A stretch of DNA of 30,901 nt from Bryobacteraceae bacterium (lineage in GTDB: Bacteria > Acidobacteriota > Terriglobia > Bryobacterales > Bryobacteraceae), in contig JACMLA010000306.1 in assembly GCA_014379815.1 (NCBI GenBank), forward strand, positions 1-30,901, read 5' to 3'. The notes beneath the pieces are model-generated. The model did not search any database, was not told where the DNA came from, and was given only the letters and a program-made list of their open reading frames with translations. Shown piece by piece: positions 8,405-15,475 of this stretch (its first letter is position 1; the number at the start of each line of letters is the position of its first letter). A program made the position numbers and the translations under genes.

Positions 8405-8989
8405 GTGCTGGCCTTTTGGCTGGTCACCTGCGCGCATTTGTTTGCCGCGTCTCAGGAAGTGCAGGTCCGCCTGTCAAGCGATCGTCTGCAGATGTCCGCC
8501 CCCGGTTTGCACTTTCTTACAGGGAAACCTCTGGAGCAATTGCGAAACGGGGCCAGCGTTGCCTTTGACATTCAGGTAAGCGTGCTGGCCGATTCCCGCC
8601 AGACTGTCCTCCATCGTTCCTTCGATCGCTTCGTGCTCAGCTATGACGTTTGGGAAGAGAAGTTTTCTGTTGTACGCATGCGTTCGGCGGGCGGGTCTGC
8701 GCTTCACATGACGGCTCCGGTGGCCGAAGCTTGGTGCGTAAGCCGCTTCTCCCTGTTGACGGCTGGTTTGCCCGAAGATAAACCTCTGTGGATTCGCATT
8801 GATGTCCGGGCAAACGAAGGCAGAGAGCGAAAGCCCGAAACAGAACAACGAAGTGAAGACGAAGGCTTTAGCGTAGCCAGTCTTGTCGACATGTTCAGTC
8901 GCCCTCCCGGCAGGCCTCGCGGGCTCACACAGTGGCGTGCTGAGTCGGCTTCCTTTCAGCTTGCCAGCCTGCGGAGACTGATACGTTGA
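8405..8989 (+). CDS. Exported DUF4390-like protein
   Basis: The roughly 194-residue protein has a hydrophobic N-terminus (VLAFWLVTCAHLFAAS) resembling a signal peptide, then a beta-rich region with FDIQVSVLAD, RSFDRFVLSYDVWEEKFSV and WIRIDVRA. This pattern and its place directly before an NtrY-type kinase match DUF4390 proteins found between rsmB and ntrY in betaproteobacteria. The function is not established; an envelope sensor accessory is a guess. The start is uncertain. GTG 8405 gives a signal peptide without N-terminal positive charge, while the frame stays open upstream (for example CTG 8372). Its stop overlaps the kinase start by 4 bp (TTGA). Confidence 0.65.
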   Translation: MLAFWLVTCAHLFAASQEVQVRLSSDRLQMSAPGLHFLTGKPLEQLRNGASVAFDIQVSVLADSRQTVLHRSFDRFVLSYDVWEEKFSVVRMRSAGGSALHMTAPVAEAWCVSRFSLLTAGLPEDKPLWIRIDVRANEGRERKPETEQRSEDEGFSVASLVDMFSRPPGRPRGLTQWRAESASFQLASLRRLIR

Positions 8990-10404
8990 ACCGGATCCGG
9001 ACCAGACTTCTTGTCCTGTTCCTTGTGGCGACTCTGGTTCCCCTTGCCGTGACACTTGGGCTGACCTGGAGGTTGCTGGACCACAGCCTTGCTTTACATC
9101 CGGCTCAGGAGCTCGACGCCACTGCAAGCGCTCTGGAGCAGACAGGCCGGGCCTTATATCGATCCGTGTGTGGTGCGCTTCGCGGCGAGGTCGAGGCAGG
9201 TAAACGCCTCTCCGACGCTACCTATTCGGTGCGATCCATCGATGCCGCGCCAGCACAACTTCGTGACTTTGCCGAGAGTAGCGAGGTCTCGCGATGTCAG
9301 CTTGCGGGTGAGCGTAGCGATCGTGTGGAGTATCTAAAACGGGAAGGAAGCCGCGTGTCGATCTACTCCAGATCCATCGACGGACCGGGCATGCGGGAGC
9401 TGGGTGAGCGTCTGGCAAACGCGCGGGCCAGGGTTCAGCGCGCGGATTCTGTGGCGCTCCGGCGAGGCTATACGCTTACTTTGATCATCATTGCCGCTGC
9501 GGTGTGGATTTTCTCCTTTCTGGCCGTAGCTGCGGTAGCGCGCTGGATCACACGCCCCATGGAGCAGCTGACGGCGGGACTTCGTCAACTAGCGGATGGC
9601 GATCTCCACGCGAGGCTTGTACCTCGCGGAAGAGACGAAGTGGCTGGCGCAATGCAGGCGTTCAACGACACCGCCGAGCAATTGAGACAGAGTCAGGATA
9701 AGCTCATCCACGTAACGCGACTTGCCAGCTGGCAGACTCTTGCGCGCAAGATGGCGCATGAGGTGAAAAACTCACTCACTCCAATCCGCTTGACGGTCGA
9801 GGAGATCGTCGCGCGCCGTTCCGATCGTGATGAGAGCTTTTTCGAACAGGCCGCGCAGATCGTTGTTGACGAGGTAGGAACGCTGGAACGACGTGTTCGC
9901 GCTTTCACGCAGTTTGCTTCTGAGCCTCCGGTGCAACTGGATGATGTGGACGTGAATGTCCTGTTTGAGGAACGTCTGGCTTTACTGCGCGCGGCCCACC
10001 CGGAGCTGAAGTGCAACTCCCAGTTGACTGCCGAACCCTTAAAGGCGCACATAGATCCCGATCTGGTAAAAGGCGTGTTCACAAACTTGCTCGATAACGC
10101 GGCATACGCGGCTGGAGTCGGCGGTATGATCCTTGGCAAAACTTTCGCCAGGGACGGAAAGGTCGGTGTGGAAATCCATGACTCCGGCCCTGGTCTTAGC
10201 GTCCAGGCACGCGAAAGCCTGTTCGAACCGACGATTTCGTTTAAGAAAGCAGGAATGGGATTGGGATTGTCGATTGCGAAAAGAAGTGCTTTGCTGGTTG
10301 GCGGAGATTTGCTGCTGGTAGAAGGGGAACTGGGAGGCGCTGCCTTCCTGCTACTGCTGCCAGGATCGGAGGAGCATGGCCACGCGCCGGGTTCTGGTTG
10401 TTGA
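8986..10404 (+). CDS. ntrY: NtrY-type sensor histidine kinase
   Basis: The 472-residue membrane kinase has TM1 at about 7-30, a periplasmic sensor of roughly 130 residues, TM2 at about 162-186, a HAMP domain, and a HisKA domain with H258 in LARKMAHEVKNSLTPI. NtrY proteins usually have Pro rather than Ser in that motif. An HATPase domain follows with N-box FTNLLDNAAYAAG, G1 IHDSGPGL and G2 GMGLGLSIAK. It likely phosphorylates the response regulator encoded next, which it overlaps by 29 bp. It lacks the several N-terminal TM helices and PAS domain of classical NtrY, so the signal may differ. TTG 8986 is set by the overlap with the preceding stop. Confidence 0.88.
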   Translation: MNRIRTRLLVLFLVATLVPLAVTLGLTWRLLDHSLALHPAQELDATASALEQTGRALYRSVCGALRGEVEAGKRLSDATYSVRSIDAAPAQLRDFAESSEVSRCQLAGERSDRVEYLKREGSRVSIYSRSIDGPGMRELGERLANARARVQRADSVALRRGYTLTLIIIAAAVWIFSFLAVAAVARWITRPMEQLTAGLRQLADGDLHARLVPRGRDEVAGAMQAFNDTAEQLRQSQDKLIHVTRLASWQTLARKMAHEVKNSLTPIRLTVEEIVARRSDRDESFFEQAAQIVVDEVGTLERRVRAFTQFASEPPVQLDDVDVNVLFEERLALLRAAHPELKCNSQLTAEPLKAHIDPDLVKGVFTNLLDNAAYAAGVGGMILGKTFARDGKVGVEIHDSGPGLSVQARESLFEPTISFKKAGMGLGLSIAKRSALLVGGDLLLVEGELGGAAFLLLLPGSEEHGHAPGSGC

Positions 10405-11716
10405 TGATGAGGAGAATATCGGCAGATCGCTGCGGCTGATCCTCGAACGTGAAGGATATGCCGTTGCGGTCTGCCATTCGGCCGCCGAGTTCCGCAACTT
10501 CATTGGCCGCGTAGATATCTATCTCCTCGACGTAAGGTTGCCAGATGGTAGCGGTTTGGACCTGCTTCGTGTCATCAAGACGAACGACAACACGGCACCG
10601 GTAGTCATGATCTCAGGGCATGGCACGATTGCGGACGCCGTCGAAGCGACACGCGCGGGAGCCTGGGACTTTCTGGAAAAACCGCTAAGTCGTGAGAAGG
10701 TTCTACTGGCCCTGAAGAATGCTCTGGAACAATCCACGCTGCGAGTCGAAAACGAGAGGCTCCGCGAACTTGTCGGCAGCAGCTCAAAAATGATCGGTTC
10801 CAGTCCCGTGTGGATCCGCGTAGTCGAGCAGGCCAGCCTTGCCGCCCGCTCTGATGGTCGCGTGTTGTTGAACGGAGAATCGGGTACAGGTAAGGAATTG
10901 CTTGCAGCCCACATTCACGAGAACAGCCCGTTCTCGTCCGGACCGTTCGTCAAGGTGAATTGCGCAGCCATCCCGACGGAGTTGATCGAAGCAGAACTAT
11001 TCGGACATGAGAAAGGCGCGTACACCGGCGCTGTCTCGGCTCGCCGCGGTAAGTTCGAACTCGCTGATGGTGGAACAATCTTTCTGGATGAAGTAGGTGA
11101 CTTACACTCTGCATCGCAGGCCAAGTTACTTCGCATTCTGCAGGAAGGCGAGTTTCACCGCGTCGGTGGAGAACAGCCCGTACACATCAATGTGCGCGTG
11201 CTTTCCGCTACCAATCGCGACCTGACCGAAATGATTCGCGATGGCAAGTTCCGCGAAGACCTGTACTACCGCCTTTGCGTTGTGCCGATCCGCGTGCCGG
11301 GTTTGAGGGAGCGACCGCAGGATATACCGGCTCTGTCCTCATGGTTTCTTACCGAGTTCTGCTCCCGGAATAACTTCCGGCCCAAGCTTTTTGAAGACGG
11401 TGTCATAGAAGTGCTCCAGTCGTATACCTGGCCCGGCAATGTCCGGGAACTGCGAAACGTTGTCGAACGCATGGCGATTCTCACCCCCGAAGAGCTTATT
11501 CCTGTAGAGGCGATTCCAGTTGAAATCCGGCGCTTCCGCGATAATCCAGTGAAATCGTCAGTGCAGGAAGCGCGTGAGTCAGCCGAGCGCGATCACATCC
11601 TGAGGGCTCTGGATGCCGCAGAGTGGAACGTCTCCAGTGCGGCGCGCGCGCTTGGATTGGAACGAACGAACTTACACAAACGGATGCGGGCTTTGGGAGT
11701 GACGCGCGAGAGATAG
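10376..11716 (+). CDS. ntrX: NtrX/NtrC-type sigma-54 response regulator
   Basis: The 446-residue activator has three domains. The receiver (1-120) has the phospho-acceptor D52 in YLLDVRLPDGSG and acidic D10-D11. The AAA+ domain (about 140-370) has Walker A GESGTGKE, the sigma-54 contact loop GAYTGA, Walker B GTIFLDEVGD and the arginine-finger region LREDLYYRL-like FREDLYYRL. The C-terminal Fis-type HTH ends the protein (NVSSAARALGLERTNLHKRMRALG). It should activate sigma-54 promoters when phosphorylated by the adjacent kinase. Target genes are not evident; no clear GG-N10-GC promoter was identified nearby. The label NtrX rests on pairing with the NtrY-like kinase. Confidence 0.92.
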   Translation: MATRRVLVVDDEENIGRSLRLILEREGYAVAVCHSAAEFRNFIGRVDIYLLDVRLPDGSGLDLLRVIKTNDNTAPVVMISGHGTIADAVEATRAGAWDFLEKPLSREKVLLALKNALEQSTLRVENERLRELVGSSSKMIGSSPVWIRVVEQASLAARSDGRVLLNGESGTGKELLAAHIHENSPFSSGPFVKVNCAAIPTELIEAELFGHEKGAYTGAVSARRGKFELADGGTIFLDEVGDLHSASQAKLLRILQEGEFHRVGGEQPVHINVRVLSATNRDLTEMIRDGKFREDLYYRLCVVPIRVPGLRERPQDIPALSSWFLTEFCSRNNFRPKLFEDGVIEVLQSYTWPGNVRELRNVVERMAILTPEELIPVEAIPVEIRRFRDNPVKSSVQEARESAERDHILRALDAAEWNVSSAARALGLERTNLHKRMRALGVTRER

Positions 11717-11730
11717 AGCTACACTTCGCT

Positions 11731-12399
11731 ATGGTCCTCAATCGCTGCTGGTTTGCGGTAACCAGCATCCTGCTGTTCCCCGGCCTCATCTCGGCACAGG
11801 AGCCCAAACGGTTCTTCGTCGGCGGAGGTCCGGGAATGGCGATTCTCTCCGCGGGATCTGCCGCGACAATAAACTCACAGACTACCGCGTTCTCGAACTA
11901 TGAGCCGCGACTTGGTGCGTTGGCGCACGCCTTCGGGGGCTGGCACTTCTCGGAGTATGTCACTGCACAAGTAGCGTGGTCGGGAAACCGTAACTCACTT
12001 ACTTTTGCGGCTACTAACTCCGCTGCTGACACTTACCAGCAACGCCGCAAAAGCTCGCAACAAAATGCCGGGGCCGACGCGCTGTTGTACTTTCGCGACC
12101 GCCGGAGTTTCGTCCGGCCGTTCTTATCGGTCGGCTTCAACTATATGTGGTTTCGCAGCGAGGCGACCAGCCTGGCGTTTTCCACTGCGCCAACTTCCGC
12201 GCCACCTGATTTTTCTGACAGTGTGGCTGGGCTGCGGGTAGCTGCAGGAACAGATTTGCTATTGCGAAATGGCTGGGGTGCTCGCTACGCCTTCATGGAG
12301 CACCTGCAGACAAACGTCATAGGAAAACGCCTGTCTCCCCGCGCAACAAATCCGTTAATGAACTTTCAGCACCTGTTCGGTGTCGTGAAGTACTTCTAG
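11731..12399 (+). CDS. Small outer-membrane beta-barrel protein
   Basis: The 222-residue protein begins with a signal peptide (MVLNRCWFAVTSILLFPGLISAQ). It is followed by glycine- and aromatic-rich alternating strands (FFVGGGPGMAIL, LAHAFGGWHFSEYVTAQVAWSGN, FLSVGFNYMWF) and ends in HLFGVVKYF, a C-terminal aromatic residue typical of outer-membrane proteins. It resembles OmpA-like or OprF-like eight-strand barrels; no specific function can be assigned. ATG 11731 is chosen over the longer frame starting at 11623, which would run through the 3' end of the ntrX gene and bury the signal peptide. It lies 14 bp after the response regulator stop, so it is probably co-transcribed. Confidence 0.75.
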   Translation: MVLNRCWFAVTSILLFPGLISAQEPKRFFVGGGPGMAILSAGSAATINSQTTAFSNYEPRLGALAHAFGGWHFSEYVTAQVAWSGNRNSLTFAATNSAADTYQQRRKSSQQNAGADALLYFRDRRSFVRPFLSVGFNYMWFRSEATSLAFSTAPTSAPPDFSDSVAGLRVAAGTDLLLRNGWGARYAFMEHLQTNVIGKRLSPRATNPLMNFQHLFGVVKYF

Positions 12400-12401
12400 T
12401 T

Positions 12402-12731
12402 TCACTTGTTTTGAAATCCGACATAAGGGCAACCGGGCCACCAGATCGGCGCATTTTCCACGCGTTCGGCAAGCACCCTCGCATGACAGACACTACACGG
12501 GTTGCGTGTCTTCAACTGCTCTCCTATCGGAGCAATCACTAACAGCTCTTCGAAGATGCACAATTGGTGCCCCATACTCTTAGACCTCGACAGGCTCAAG
12601 AGGTCGCCAGAGCGCGCTTGCTCGCGTAGCAGCTGTGAGAAAATCCTGGCCTTCAACCTTGAAGGAGCGTCCAATAATGGAGTCGTTGCCGTCGCAGCAA
12701 GAGTCTCAAAGAACCCGTCATCATCGCTCAT
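12402..12731 (-). CDS. Small Cys/His protein, probable soluble partner of the ECF sigma factor
   Basis: The 109-residue protein has no signal peptide and no membrane helix. The N-terminal half (SRLKARIFSQLLREQ) is predicted helical. The C-terminal half holds CSVCH at about 82-86 and a further Cys in WWPGCPYVGF near the end, a possible metal site. The gene overlaps the upstream sigma-factor gene by 11 bp on the same strand, the position usually taken by an anti-sigma factor. I therefore infer a soluble, possibly zinc- or redox-sensing anti-sigma factor. The CxxCH string also fits haem c, but without export that is unlikely. It converges on the barrel gene with a 2-bp gap. Confidence 0.6.
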   Translation of the reverse strand: MSDDDGFFETLAATATTPLLDAPSRLKARIFSQLLREQARSGDLLSLSRSKSMGHQLCIFEELLVIAPIGEQLKTRNPCSVCHARVLAERVENAPIWWPGCPYVGFQNK

Positions 12732-13374
12732 CGAGCCAACTCCTCTTGAACTGCTCTCTGGCCCGGGCCAGAAGACGTTCTACCGCCTTTTCCGTTTTTC
12801 CGATAGCGGCGCCGATCTCACGTGAGCTTTTTCCCTCCCAGTAGCGCCAGGACAAAATGGCAGCATAATGTCCCGGCAAGCCCGCAAGAATGGCCTCAGC
12901 CCGGCTCGCCATGGTTCGGCGATCAATGTCCTGGTCCAGCGTGATCGGGGTCAGGGGTGTTGCGTCGCCTTCCGGTCCATAGCCTTCCCAAACTTTCGCG
13001 CCGCTCAGCTGACGTCGGTAATGGTCCTCTACTTTGTGCCTGGCGATCCCGATCAGCCAAGCCTCCAGCGGGTACTCTCCCCGGTAATCGGTAAGGTGCT
13101 GCCACGCAGCTATGAAAGTTTCGTTTACCAGGTCTTCCGTTAGCTCGGTCCTCGGTGCAAGTCGTGAACGAATGTAGCTGTAGACTCGCCCCGAAAACAG
13201 CTGTACAAATTCTGCGGTTGCCTTACGGTCCTTCCGCAAGACCGCATGCACCAGATCGGAGTCCGCTGTAGACCTGCCAATTGGGGCCGCAGCTATATCA
13301 GCAAACGCGAACCACGAGTCCCAGGTGAGATCACCCGAGGAAATCAACATTCTCTGACAAGGTCGCAGCTGCAA
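12721..13374 (-). CDS. ECF-type RNA polymerase sigma factor (first of two)
   Basis: The protein has region 2 (SDLVHAVLRKDRKATAEFVQLFSGRVYSYI..., with DLVNETFIAAW and the -10 reading segment) and region 4 (LPGHYAAILSWRYWEGKSSREIGAAIGKTEKAVERLLARAR, an HTH). This is the sigma2-sigma4 layout of extracytoplasmic-function factors. TTG 13374 is preferred because GAGGGGG (13388-13382) lies 7 nt upstream as a Shine-Dalgarno, giving 217 residues. ATG 13350 has no properly spaced site but cannot be excluded. It is divergent from the secreted-protein gene; the shared gap holds two matching palindromes. It may control that gene and itself. Confidence 0.9.
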   Translation of the reverse strand: MQLRPCQRMLISSGDLTWDSWFAFADIAAAPIGRSTADSDLVHAVLRKDRKATAEFVQLFSGRVYSYIRSRLAPRTELTEDLVNETFIAAWQHLTDYRGEYPLEAWLIGIARHKVEDHYRRQLSGAKVWEGYGPEGDATPLTPITLDQDIDRRTMASRAEAILAGLPGHYAAILSWRYWEGKSSREIGAAIGKTEKAVERLLARAREQFKRSWLDER

Positions 13375-13381
13375 GACAAAT

Positions 13382-13388
13382 CCCCCTC
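13382..13388 (-). promoter_or_regulatory. Shine-Dalgarno deciding the ECF sigma start
   Basis: GAGGGGG on the minus strand sits 7 nt before TTG 13374 and supports that codon as the start of the sigma factor over ATG 13350. Confidence 0.5.
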
Positions 13389-13410
13389 ACAGCTAGAAGA
13401 ATCATTAGGG

Positions 13411-13424
13411 TCGGAATATTCCGA
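13411..13424. promoter_or_regulatory. Perfect 14-bp palindrome, candidate operator site 1
   Basis: TCGGAATATTCCGA is a perfect palindrome in the divergent gap between the ECF sigma gene and the secreted-protein gene. A second copy with a single change lies 66 bp away, which suggests a binding site for a dimeric regulator. The regulator is unknown. Confidence 0.55.
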
Positions 13425-13476
13425 TAAATCGAGGGGGGTAACTGCGACACAGTGCGACTAGGGCAGAGAAACAGGT

Positions 13477-13490
13477 TCGGAATTTTCCGA
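13477..13490. promoter_or_regulatory. Near-perfect 14-bp palindrome, candidate operator site 2
   Basis: TCGGAATTTTCCGA matches site 1 at 13 of 14 positions, and the match extends upstream as AGG-x-TCGGAAT. It lies 40 bp before ATG 13530. If the long frame from GTG 13452 were used, this site would be inside the coding region, which favours the ATG start. Confidence 0.5.
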
Positions 13491-13529
13491 GCCAAGAATG
13501 CTTTTCAAGGTCAGGAGCACACAATACAG

Positions 13530-14753
13530 ATGAATTTCCGTAGCGTTGCAGATACGTTCCCGAGGGACAAGGTTTCCCTGAAAGCCGCTGTACTGGTCAT
13601 TTTCGGTTGCCTCGGCGCCGCCGCCCAGGCACCGGTCGGACCCGGCTGTCGCATCGACCCTGCCTCGCCGTCCATTGGCGCAGACGTTCCAGAAACTTAC
13701 TTCGCGCCACCACCCTCAACAGTCCAGAAAGAGCTGGTAGGCCCGCTGCAATTGCTTACCGCCGGAGTGCTGGATCGCCGTGCAGCAACCCTTCGGCTAC
13801 CCCTGTACCGCGGCCGACTTCGCGGTAATAACCAGACCGTTTGGTACATACTTACCGACACAACCGACCGGGGCAACGCCGAGGGCCTCGGCCTGAATTT
13901 CGCACCCAAACTCTTCTATGCAGCTGTCTCTAACAATTCCGCCCGCAACGCACGAATCCTGCCCGATGGCACACTCGACTTCGAGCGAGGTTCCGTAGAC
14001 TTCTCGCCGGAACGCGTGGTGACTCCGGGACCAGCCAGTGCACCGTTTCCCCCAATGGTGGCGAGGCCTGGTTCTGTCGGTGATGCCAGCTACAGCCCAC
14101 TGATCCGCATCGAAAATGCAGGCGGACATATCTATAACGCCCCAATCATAGCGATGGGCAACAACACTCAGGAGTTCGCTCCTGGCGGTCGCCCGGACTA
14201 CCGGTTTGTCCACGACAAAGTCCTTGCCATTAACATCAGTCCAACCAACGCATTTGCTGCTACCGTCACCCTTGAACTGACGACAGGGTTCAGCTTCGCC
14301 AAGCCTGTGCTTTACCTGAGCACAGAAGCATCCACCCCGGATGCCGCCGCACTTGAAGGAGCGACCGAAGCCCCGGGTTTGAGGGATATTGAGGTTGGCA
14401 ACGACGACAGTGCGTTCAGCGCGGTGGAACGACTCTTCCTCACGGTCAACGGACCCACTGGCTGTGATAACCCACAACGTCAGGGAATGTTCAGCGCATT
14501 AACCGACGGTCGTGGTCCTTTAAACGTCCTGGGAGGAATCCCATTCGTCGCCACCGACTACAGCCCGCTCTGGGACGTGAATGTTGGCGAGTGGACTCAG
14601 GAAGCCATCCAGAAGTCGTGGCGTTCTCGCGTCATTGACGAGTTTCAGATCCTCGCCCTCGTCGAAGCTGGCGCAATTACCGCACCGGGCGGTGGACGTT
14701 ATGGCTCCGCTGGCTTCATCGTAAATTGCCCAATTGTCTTCCGATTCCTGTAA
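13530..14753 (+). CDS. Exported two-lobed protein of unknown function (DUF7482-like)
   Basis: The 407-residue protein has an N-terminal signal peptide (KVSLKAAVLVIFGCLGAAAQ) and probably acts in the periplasm or outside. The mature part contains two related lobes. VWYILTDTTDRGNAEGLG with FAPKL in lobe 1 parallels VLYLSTEASTPDAAALEG with EAPGL in lobe 2, and YSPLI in lobe 1 parallels YSPLW in lobe 2. It ends near a lone Cys (FIVNCP). I recall similar proteins under the label DUF7482 but could not verify this. ATG 13530 has AGGAG 12 nt upstream, a rather long spacing; a longer frame from GTG 13452 would hide the signal peptide. It is followed 80 bp later by a YHS-domain gene. Confidence 0.7.
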   Translation: MNFRSVADTFPRDKVSLKAAVLVIFGCLGAAAQAPVGPGCRIDPASPSIGADVPETYFAPPPSTVQKELVGPLQLLTAGVLDRRAATLRLPLYRGRLRGNNQTVWYILTDTTDRGNAEGLGLNFAPKLFYAAVSNNSARNARILPDGTLDFERGSVDFSPERVVTPGPASAPFPPMVARPGSVGDASYSPLIRIENAGGHIYNAPIIAMGNNTQEFAPGGRPDYRFVHDKVLAINISPTNAFAATVTLELTTGFSFAKPVLYLSTEASTPDAAALEGATEAPGLRDIEVGNDDSAFSAVERLFLTVNGPTGCDNPQRQGMFSALTDGRGPLNVLGGIPFVATDYSPLWDVNVGEWTQEAIQKSWRSRVIDEFQILALVEAGAITAPGGGRYGSAGFIVNCPIVFRFL

Positions 14754-14766
14754 ACAAAACAAATAG

Positions 14767-14797
14767 GGAGGTTCCGGCACATCGCGTCGGGACCTCC
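14767..14797. terminator. 10-bp stem-loop between the secreted-protein and YHS genes
   Basis: GGAGGTTCCG (14767-14776) pairs with CGGGACCTCC (14788-14797), a 10-bp stem with one T-G pair and an 11-nt loop. There is no T-tract on the plus strand; on the minus strand the hairpin runs into a T-rich stretch. It could be an attenuator or message-stabilising hairpin between two co-transcribed genes. Confidence 0.5.
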
Positions 14798-14833
14798 TCT
14801 GCAAGAGACGGAAGTCCAAAAGGAAATACGGAA

Positions 14834-15469
14834 ATGAATAGAATCTGTGTCACGTTCTGTTTGCTTGGTTCTCTCGCAATCCTGCATGGTCAGTCTGGCC
14901 TGGTGCTTGCACCGTCCGAGCCTCTCAGCGAGCCTCAGTTTCCAAAGCGCTCCCCGGTCCAGACAGAGCAAAAAGTCACCGACCCCGGAGTGCGACCGGG
15001 CATGTTGATCCTCAAACCCTCAGGCGACCCAATCTACATAGTGGAGGAAGTTGAGTCCGAGGCCGACCAGTGGAGAACTTATCGGCGGCCCAAAGTAGAT
15101 CGCCTAAGTAAGACCGCGGACGGTGTCGCCATTCAGGGATATGACGTCCTCTCCTATCTGGAGAAGCGCGCCGAAAAAGGGAGTAAGTCTTTCTCGGCGG
15201 AGCACCTCGGCGTGACCTGGTGGTTCACCAGTGCGGAACACCGCAATGTCTTCGTGAGCAATCCCGCGCAATTTGTACCCGAGTACGGCGGTTTCTGTGC
15301 CTACTCCATTGGGAAAGGCTTCCCCGCCACTGCTGACCCCGAGGCATATTCCCTGCAGTCCGGAAAGCTGTATCTGTTCTTCAACCGAACTACGCAAAAA
15401 GTATGGGAGCAGGATCAGCAGACAATGACCAGAAAGGGTGACACAAACTGGCCGAAATTGCACAGGTAA
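14834..15469 (+). CDS. Exported YHS-domain protein
   Basis: The 211-residue protein has a signal peptide (MNRICVTFCLLGSLAILHGQ), a linker of about 85 residues, and a C-terminal YHS domain. Domain signatures are GVAIQGYDVLSYLEKRAEKG, VTWWFTSAEHRNVFVSNPAQFVPEYGGFCAYSIGKG and DPEAY...KLYLFFNR, ending in NWPKL, as in exported YHS proteins of about 150 residues. YHS domains are often linked to metals such as copper; FCAYS contains the conserved Cys. The N-terminal linker with DPIYIVEEVESEADQW is longer than usual. ATG 14834 follows an AGGAAA stretch. It is probably co-transcribed with the two-lobed protein. Confidence 0.8.
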   Translation: MNRICVTFCLLGSLAILHGQSGLVLAPSEPLSEPQFPKRSPVQTEQKVTDPGVRPGMLILKPSGDPIYIVEEVESEADQWRTYRRPKVDRLSKTADGVAIQGYDVLSYLEKRAEKGSKSFSAEHLGVTWWFTSAEHRNVFVSNPAQFVPEYGGFCAYSIGKGFPATADPEAYSLQSGKLYLFFNRTTQKVWEQDQQTMTRKGDTNWPKLHR

Positions 15470-15475
15470 GTGATG

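Noticed and set aside
8474..9127. 217-codon minus-strand frame opposite the DUF4390 and kinase genes
   Set aside because: Composition looks like a shadow frame; the plus-strand genes have clear domains and an overlapping junction.
12402..12731. CxxCH as a c-type haem site
   Set aside because: The protein has no signal peptide or membrane anchor, while haem c attachment occurs outside the cytoplasm; a metal site is more likely.
13797..14477. 226-codon minus-strand frame opposite the two-lobed secreted protein
   Set aside because: No signal, domain or ribosome site; the plus-strand protein has a signal peptide and internal repeats.
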